From assembly GCF_000955955.1 (NCBI RefSeq), contig NZ_JYJG01000155.1, positions 1 through 39,823 on the forward strand: a stretch of DNA of 39,823 nt. Direction: 5' to 3'. Positions 34,721 through 39,823 of the stretch are shown here, piece after piece. Both the position numbers and the translations under genes were made by a program. Every line of letters starts with the position of its first letter. Within the stretch, counting starts at the first letter, position 1. The notes below the pieces were generated by a model. It searched no databases. It was not told the DNA's origin and was given only the letters and a program-made list of their open reading frames with translations. The DNA comes from Lentzea aerocolonigenes (GTDB lineage: Bacteria; Actinomycetota; Actinomycetes; Mycobacteriales; Pseudonocardiaceae).

Positions 34721-35430
34721 GACGGGACTTCCTTGTCCCGCTTGGCGTCCGGGTCGAGGACGTTCCGGATGAGCTTCAGTTCCTGATCGGTCGGGAGCCT
34801 GGTTTCGGTGACGTCGTCCGCCGTCAGTTCGAACGATGTCTGCTTCTGGACTTCGTCCACCGACACGCCGGGGTGGGTGGAGACCAGGCGCATCGAGTGG
34901 TCTGGCGTGTCGAAGTCGAGGACTGCCAGGTTGGTGATGACCCGGTAGACGTCGTGGTACGGGCCGACGGCGTGGTCGTAGCCGACGCCGGAGATGACGT
35001 CGACGGCGTTGACCAGCACTCTTGGGCTGTGGCGTGGGACCCAGTAGCTGGTGCGGTGGTTGATGGTGTTGCCGGGGGCGCCGCGGAACCCGAGCAGCTG
35101 GCGGGTGGGTTTGGCGTGGTCGCCGATCGCGGAGATGTTCTGGTTGCCGAACCTGTCCACCTGGTTCGCGCCCATCACGACGTGCCTGCGGCCGTGGGCG
35201 ACGACGTCGAACACCTTGCGGTACGGGAGCCATCCCTCCACAGTGGACTCAGGGGTGAGGAGGAAGGCTTCGCCGTCGGAGAGCAGCAGGTCGGGCTCGG
35301 CGGTGAGCCTGGCCAGTTTCGCGCCCAGGGACGGGATGAGGCCCATCGGGCTGGCGAGCGTCTCACCCGCGCCCGCGAACAGGTCGGCGCACGCGGTCAC
35401 GCAGATCTCGGCCCTGGTGATGTCGCTCAT
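34717..35430 (-). CDS. ipdB: IpdB, beta subunit of COCHEA-CoA hydrolase
   Basis: This 237-aa protein of the CoA-transferase family beta-subunit fold has EICVTACADLFAGAGETLASPMGLIP, VVMGANQVDRFGNQN and FRGAPGNTINHRTSYWVP. IpdAB is a CoA-transferase relative that hydrolyses ring C of COCHEA-CoA rather than moving CoA. Both ends overlap neighbours (ATGA with ipdC and with ipdA), as usual for obligate subunits. Confidence 0.95.
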   Translation of the reverse strand: MSDITRAEICVTACADLFAGAGETLASPMGLIPSLGAKLARLTAEPDLLLSDGEAFLLTPESTVEGWLPYRKVFDVVAHGRRHVVMGANQVDRFGNQNISAIGDHAKPTRQLLGFRGAPGNTINHRTSYWVPRHSPRVLVNAVDVISGVGYDHAVGPYHDVYRVITNLAVLDFDTPDHSMRLVSTHPGVSVDEVQKQTSFELTADDVTETRLPTDQELKLIRNVLDPDAKRDKEVPS

Positions 35431-36200
35431 GCCGGCAGCCTCCCTTCAGCTGCGGCTTCGGCGTACTCGCGCTGTTTCGCCTCGTCGCGCGGGTAGTCGG
35501 GCACGCAGCTCGTGAACCCTGCTCCACCTGGTGCTTCCACGACGCCGTCGACCATCATCCGGTTGAGCAGCAGCGTTTGCGGCGGTCCCTCGAAGCTGTC
35601 CACGATCCGCTCGCAGGAGACGTAGCGGCGGTCCGCGGCCAGGCAGAACAGGTCGTCGAAGTACGGGTCGGGCCCGAGGTACTGGGCGTTGCCGTGCTTG
35701 TCGGCGCGGTTGAGGTGCACCAGCGCGACGTCGAGTTTCAGCGCGGGCATGGCGACGAGCTCTTCGCCGTCGTCGTAGGGGGAGCGCACGGTCTTGAGCT
35801 CTGGCGCGTACTTGAGCACGTCCGAGCCGAGTCCTGCCCTGACCGGCAGGAACGGGAGGCGGTGTCCCGCTGCGCGCAGCCCGGTCTGGAACATGCCCTC
35901 GTCCAGTTCCAGGACCTCGATCGCGCCGGTCTCCCTGGCCCGTTTGAACCACGGGTCGTACGGGATGGTGTCGAGCGAGACGAAGCCGTAGACGAGCTTG
36001 CGGATCTTGCCCGCCGCGCACAGCAACCCGACGTCCGGGCCGCCGTAGGTGACGATCGTCAGGTCTTCGAGGTCGGTCTTGAGGATGGCTTCGACCAGGG
36101 CCATCGGCTTGCGCCGCGAGCCCCAGCCGCCGATGCCGACGGTCATGCCGTCCTTGATGGTGCTGACGGCCTCGTCAGCTGTCATTCGCTTGTCGCGCAT
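35427..36200 (-). CDS. ipdA: IpdA, alpha subunit of COCHEA-CoA hydrolase
   Basis: This 257-aa protein has the CoA-transferase family alpha-subunit fold: TADEAVSTIKDGMTVGIGGWGSRRKPMAL (in two parts), IVTYGGPDVGLL and LDEGMFQTGLRAAG. ALVHLNRADKHGNAQYLG and the cysteine-bearing FTSCVPDYPRDE follow. It forms the ring-opening hydrolase with IpdB. The ATG at 36200 has GGACGGAAA upstream and lies inside the echA20 end (26-base overlap). An ATG five codons later lacks such a site. Confidence 0.95.
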   Translation of the reverse strand: MRDKRMTADEAVSTIKDGMTVGIGGWGSRRKPMALVEAILKTDLEDLTIVTYGGPDVGLLCAAGKIRKLVYGFVSLDTIPYDPWFKRARETGAIEVLELDEGMFQTGLRAAGHRLPFLPVRAGLGSDVLKYAPELKTVRSPYDDGEELVAMPALKLDVALVHLNRADKHGNAQYLGPDPYFDDLFCLAADRRYVSCERIVDSFEGPPQTLLLNRMMVDGVVEAPGGAGFTSCVPDYPRDEAKQREYAEAAAEGRLPA

Positions 36201-36942
36201 GGTTTCCGTCCAGGAAGGCCTGCCGGGCGTGGTCCGACACACCGGTGAGGTTGAGCTCGAAGGTGAAGCCCTGCTCGAAGCGGTAGCTCTGGTGCACGCG
36301 CTGCGGGTCGATGCCGTTGATCGCCTCCTTGGCGGCGCGGATCACCGTCGGGTCCTTCTTCGCGATCTCCTTGGCGATCTCGCGCGCCGCGTCGTCGAGT
36401 CGGGCGCGGGTGGTCACCTCGATGACGCTGCCGTGGTGGTGCAGGGTTTGCGCGCTGACGTTGCGGGCCGTGTAGTACAGGGTCCGCATCAGGTGCTGCG
36501 GGACGAGTCGGGCCAAGTGCGTTGCGGCGCCGAGCGCGCCTCGGTCGACCTCTGGCAGGCCGAACGTCGCGTCGTCGGACGCGACGATGATGTCCGCGTT
36601 GCCGACCAGGCCGACGCCGCCGCCGAGGCAGAAGCCGTTGACCGCGGCGATGACCGGCACCTCGCAGTCGTACACGGCCGCGAAAGCCTTGGCGCAACCC
36701 CGGTTCGCGGCGATGAGCGCCGAGTAGCCCTCGGTGCGTTGCATCTCCTTGAGGTCGACGCCCGCGCAGAAGCCGCGGTTCTCGGCTCTCAGGATCACCA
36801 CCCGCGCTTCCGGGTCCTCGCCGGCTGTGGTGATCGTCCTGGCCAGCTCGAACCAGCCGAGTGAGGGGATGGCGTTGACCGGCGGATAGTCGATCGTGAC
36901 CTCGATGATGCCGTTTTCGGTGTGGCTGCTGGAGATTCCCAT
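36175..36942 (-). CDS. echA20: EchA20, crotonase-fold HIEC-CoA hydrolase (ring D opening)
   Basis: This 255-aa crotonase has the oxyanion segments NRGFCAGVDLKEM (residues about 55-67) and VNGFCLGGGVGLVGNADIIVAS. In mycobacteria EchA20 hydrolyses the five-membered ring D of HIEC-CoA, giving COCHEA-CoA for IpdAB, and it stands in the same place ahead of ipdA. The ATG at 36942 follows GGAAGG. The KstR2-like palindrome begins 16 bases upstream, so this gene leads a KstR2-controlled operon. Confidence 0.93.
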   Translation of the reverse strand: MGISSSHTENGIIEVTIDYPPVNAIPSLGWFELARTITTAGEDPEARVVILRAENRGFCAGVDLKEMQRTEGYSALIAANRGCAKAFAAVYDCEVPVIAAVNGFCLGGGVGLVGNADIIVASDDATFGLPEVDRGALGAATHLARLVPQHLMRTLYYTARNVSAQTLHHHGSVIEVTTRARLDDAAREIAKEIAKKDPTVIRAAKEAINGIDPQRVHQSYRFEQGFTFELNLTGVSDHARQAFLDGNHARQANDS

Positions 36943-36957
36943 CGCGCCGCCTTCCGA

Positions 36958-36975
36958 ACCAAGCGATTGCTTGGT
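36958..36975. promoter_or_regulatory. KstR2-like palindromic operator (echA20/SDR divergent region)
   Basis: ACCAAGC-GATT-GCTTGGT has perfect seven-base arms and a four-base centre. Read as a KstR2 box, the first 14 bases match AnCAAGnnCTTGnT except for one position (A for C). Its reverse-strand counterpart at 30054 shares ACCAAGCnnTTGCTT with it. It sits in the 70-base gap between divergent echA20 and the first SDR gene. Confidence 0.78.
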
Positions 36976-37012
36976 AATTTAGCAGCGCCGGAGCGACCGG
37001 GGTAGGTGCATC

Positions 37013-37765
37013 GTGGAACTGTCCCTCGACGGAAGCGTCGTCCTGGTGACGGGCGGTGTGCGGGGTGTCGGTCTCGGGATCACCCGCGCCTTCCTGTCAG
37101 CTGGGGCCATCGTTGTGGTGTGTGCTCGTCGTCCGGCTGAGGTGCCTGGCGCTGTGTTTTTGCCGTGCGATGTCCGGGACGCGGATCAGGTTTCCGCGCT
37201 GGTGTCCTCCGTCGTCGATCGTTTCGGGCGGCTGGACGTCGTGGTCAACAACGCTGGTGGAGCGCCGTTCGCACTGGCGGACAAGGCTTCGCCGCGGTTC
37301 CACCAGAAGATCGTGGAGCTGAACCTGCTCGCGCCTTTGCTGGTGTCGCAGGCCGCGTACGGGGTCATGAAGGACTCCGGCGGCTCGATCGTGATGGTCA
37401 GCAGCATCTCCGGGCGCCGTCCGTCGCCTGGTACCGCTGCCTATGGCGCCGCGAAGGCAGGGCTGGACAACCTGACCGCGTCGCTGGCCGTGGAGTGGGC
37501 GCCTCGCGTTCGGGTGAACTCCTTGGCCGTAGGGATGGTTCGGACCGAGCAGTCGCACCTGCACTACGGGTCCGCGGAGGGCATTGCGGCTGTTGAGCGC
37601 ACCGTGCCGCTCGGCCGGCTCGCCACGCCGGACGAGGTCGGGGCGTGTGCGGTGTTCTTGGCTTCCCCGCTGGCTTCTTACGTCACCGGGGCGACTTTGG
37701 TCGTGCACGGCGGGGGAGAGGTACCCGCGTTCCTGGGCGCTGCCGACACTGATGGGGGTTCGTGA
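37013..37765 (+). CDS. Short-chain dehydrogenase/reductase, KstR2 regulon (Rv3549c-like)
   Basis: This 250-aa classical SDR has the cofactor motif VTGGVRGVGLGITRAF (residues about 13-28), NNAGGAPF, the catalytic serine in MVSSISGRRPSP, YGAAKAGL and PLGRLATPDEVG. Placed divergent to echA20, it corresponds to the mycobacterial SDR Rv3549c. Its exact substrate is not established to my knowledge; an alcohol oxidation on a ring C/D CoA intermediate is likely. The GTG at 37013 follows GGTAGGTG. Its stop overlaps the next SDR start (TGATG). Confidence 0.9.
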   Translation: MELSLDGSVVLVTGGVRGVGLGITRAFLSAGAIVVVCARRPAEVPGAVFLPCDVRDADQVSALVSSVVDRFGRLDVVVNNAGGAPFALADKASPRFHQKIVELNLLAPLLVSQAAYGVMKDSGGSIVMVSSISGRRPSPGTAAYGAAKAGLDNLTASLAVEWAPRVRVNSLAVGMVRTEQSHLHYGSAEGIAAVERTVPLGRLATPDEVGACAVFLASPLASYVTGATLVVHGGGEVPAFLGAADTDGGS

Positions 37766-38634
37766 TGAGCTTGTGCGAGGACCGGGTCGTCATCGTCACC
37801 GGTGCGGGCCGCGGCATCGGGCGCGCGCACGCCCTGGCTTTCGCCGCTGCCGGTGCACGAGTCGTGGTGAACGACCTCTCCGTGGGGCCGGCTGCCGAGG
37901 TGGCTTCGCTGATCGGTCCGCGGGCCGTCGTGAACACCGACGACATCGGCACCTGGGCCGGCGCCGCGCGAGTGGTCGACGCGGCGGTGTCTACGTTCGG
38001 CGGCCTGGACGTGCTCGTCAACAACGCCGGCATCGTGCGCGACCGCATGATCGTGAGCTGCGGCGAGGACGAGTTCGACGAGGTCGTGCGGGTGCATCTG
38101 AAGGGGCACTTCGCATTGCTGCGGCACGCGGGCGCCCACTGGAGGGCCGTGCACAAGGCGGGCGGGCGCGTGTCGGGCCGCGTGATCAACACGTCGTCCG
38201 GGGCCGGGCTGTTCGGCAGCGTCGGCCAAGCGAACTACTCGGCTGCCAAGGCGGGCATCGCCGCCATGACGCTGGTGGGGGCGGCGGAGTTGGCTCGCTA
38301 CGGCGTGACGGTGAACGCGATCGCGCCCGCGGCACGGACCCGGATGACCGAGGCGACGTTCGCCTCGACGATGGCGGCGCCGGAGGACGGCTTCGACGCG
38401 ATGGCCCCGGAGAACATCTCGCCACTGGTGGTGTGGCTGGGGTCCGCGGAGGCCGGGGACGTGACCGGGCGGATGTTCGAGGTCGACGGCGGACGGATCT
38501 GCGTGGCGCACGGCTGGCAGCGCGGTCCGGAGGTCGACAAGGGCTCGCGGTGGTCGCCGGACGAGCTCGGTGAGGTGGTCCGCAAGCTGGTGGCGGATGA
38601 CCACCCGGTCCCTGTCTACGGTGCCGCGCAATGA
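37765..38634 (+). CDS. Short-chain dehydrogenase/reductase, KstR2 regulon (Rv3548c-like)
   Basis: This 289-aa SDR has VTGAGRGIGRAHALAFAAAG (residues about 11-30), NNAGIVRDRMIVS, the catalytic serine in NTSSGAGLFGSVGQANYSAAKAG and a C-terminal tail of about 40 residues (HGWQRGPEVDKGSRW...). That tail and the DRMIVS segment are typical of SDRs related to the 3-hydroxyacyl-CoA dehydrogenase part of peroxisomal multifunctional enzyme 2, so it probably oxidises a CoA-bound hydroxyl. The ATG at 37765 is preferred to the GTG at 37762 because of spacing from GGGGG. It is last in the operon. Confidence 0.9.
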   Translation: MSLCEDRVVIVTGAGRGIGRAHALAFAAAGARVVVNDLSVGPAAEVASLIGPRAVVNTDDIGTWAGAARVVDAAVSTFGGLDVLVNNAGIVRDRMIVSCGEDEFDEVVRVHLKGHFALLRHAGAHWRAVHKAGGRVSGRVINTSSGAGLFGSVGQANYSAAKAGIAAMTLVGAAELARYGVTVNAIAPAARTRMTEATFASTMAAPEDGFDAMAPENISPLVVWLGSAEAGDVTGRMFEVDGGRICVAHGWQRGPEVDKGSRWSPDELGEVVRKLVADDHPVPVYGAAQ

Positions 38635-38718
38635 GCAACTGTGTGATCAGCTGACCCCTCGCGGGAACTGGGCGCGTTACGTTCGTGCCTGAACAAGTTT
38701 CCGATCTCTGGGGGGAAC

Positions 38719-38979
38719 ATGAAGTTCGTGAAGATGGTGTCCGCTGTTGCTGTCGCGTGTGCGGCGCTCGTGGCGCCGGTGGCGGCCGGGGTCGCGGTTG
38801 CCGCCGACGACGTGTCCGTCCTCGTGTGGCGTGTCGTGGACGGCCCGTACGCCAACACGCCTGACGGTCTTCAGACCTGCAAGGACGATGCTTTTCAGTA
38901 CCACATCGCGCACGGCTGGCAGACCGGTTGCCTCCTGGACGCCGACAGCAACCAGTATTTCGTGTGGGCGAACGTGTAA
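38719..38979 (+). CDS. Small secreted protein with two cysteines
   Basis: The 86-aa protein starts at an ATG behind GGGGGG. Residues 1-28 form a Sec signal peptide (MKFVKMVSAVAVACAALVAP, then an AxA-type site before ADDVSV). The mature part of about 58 aa has two cysteines (QTCKDD and TGCLLD) that could form one disulfide, and several aromatics. I do not recognise it. It has its own promoter space (84 bases upstream) and a strong hairpin 23 bases after its stop, so it is probably a single-gene transcript, unrelated to the steroid regulon. Confidence 0.75.
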   Translation: MKFVKMVSAVAVACAALVAPVAAGVAVAADDVSVLVWRVVDGPYANTPDGLQTCKDDAFQYHIAHGWQTGCLLDADSNQYFVWANV

Positions 38980-39001
38980 CCGTCGGTTGAGTTGATGTCT
39001 G

Positions 39002-39043
39002 ACGTGGCCGGCGTCGTCGAGATCGTGACGACACCGGCCACGT
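39002..39043. terminator. Bidirectional hairpin terminator
   Basis: ACGTGGCCGGCGTCGT (39002-39017) and ACGACACCGGCCACGT (39028-39043) form a 16-bp stem with one mismatch and a ten-base loop. It lies between the stops of the small secreted protein gene (plus) and fadA5 (minus), and ends three bases after the fadA5 stop on that strand. Confidence 0.85.
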
Positions 39044-39046
39044 TCT

Positions 39047-39823
<777 letters not shown>

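Noticed and set aside
36201..36242. Upstream start for ipdA at 36242
   Set aside because: Adds 14 residues of antisense echA20 character; the ATG at 36200 has the better ribosome-binding site and matches the family start.

Overview
The window is high-GC actinobacterial DNA, with tightly packed operons, many ATGA/GTGA start-stop overlaps and frequent GTG starts. Gene content matches the steroid-degradation regulons of Mycobacterium and Rhodococcus. The style, and the lack of mycobacterial gene spacing, suggest a Pseudonocardiales-type actinomycete (Lentzea/Saccharothrix/Amycolatopsis-like). That placement is inference only.

Left edge (1-2536, minus): an exported three-subunit molybdenum hydroxylase of the PaoABC/YagTSR type, with its large subunit cut by the window edge. 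Next come a small membrane-anchored MmpS-like protein and KstR, the TetR-family repressor of cholesterol catabolism. Divergent from kstR, across a canonical KstR operator (3989-4002), runs fadE34-fadE28-fadE29-chsH2-chsH1-ltp2 (4033-10406, plus), which removes the steroid side chain. Convergent to it is the minus operon kstD-kshA-(79-aa Cys-rich protein)-kshB-chsH3 (10386-15118), covering ring opening and side-chain hydration. A second KstR operator (15141-15154) separates kstD from a long plus operon: FAD dehydrogenase-hsaE-hsaG-hsaF-hsaA-hsaD-hsaC-hsaB (15231-22764). This operon degrades rings A and B to pyruvate, propionyl-CoA and HIP.

A 167-bp near-perfect palindrome (22763-22929) ends the hsa operon. 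A small unrelated insert follows: a methyltransferase, a MerR regulator with a SoxR-box-like dyad, and a hypothetical protein.

The KstR2 (ring C/D, HIP) regulon then follows almost complete. On the minus strand lies fadD3-crotonase-fadE31-fadE32-fadE33. Across a KstR2 box (30054-30067) lies fadE30-ipdF-kstR2-fadA6 on the plus strand. Then come echA20-ipdA-ipdB-ipdC (minus) and, across a second KstR2-like palindrome (36958-36975), two SDR genes (plus). The window ends with a small secreted protein and the 3' part of the steroid thiolase gene fadA5.

Together the genes take a steroid with a short CoA-activated side chain through side-chain loss, 9-alpha-hydroxylation and delta-1-dehydrogenation. 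Ring B opens, 3-HSA is hydroxylated, ring A is cleaved by a meta-type dioxygenase, and HIP is CoA-activated and broken down by beta-oxidation-like steps. Not seen here are the C26-oxidising P450, the sterol-uptake mce4 genes and the first-cycle side-chain genes other than fadA5 and chsH3. No tRNA, rRNA, CRISPR array, insertion sequence or gene-free stretch over 300 bases was found.
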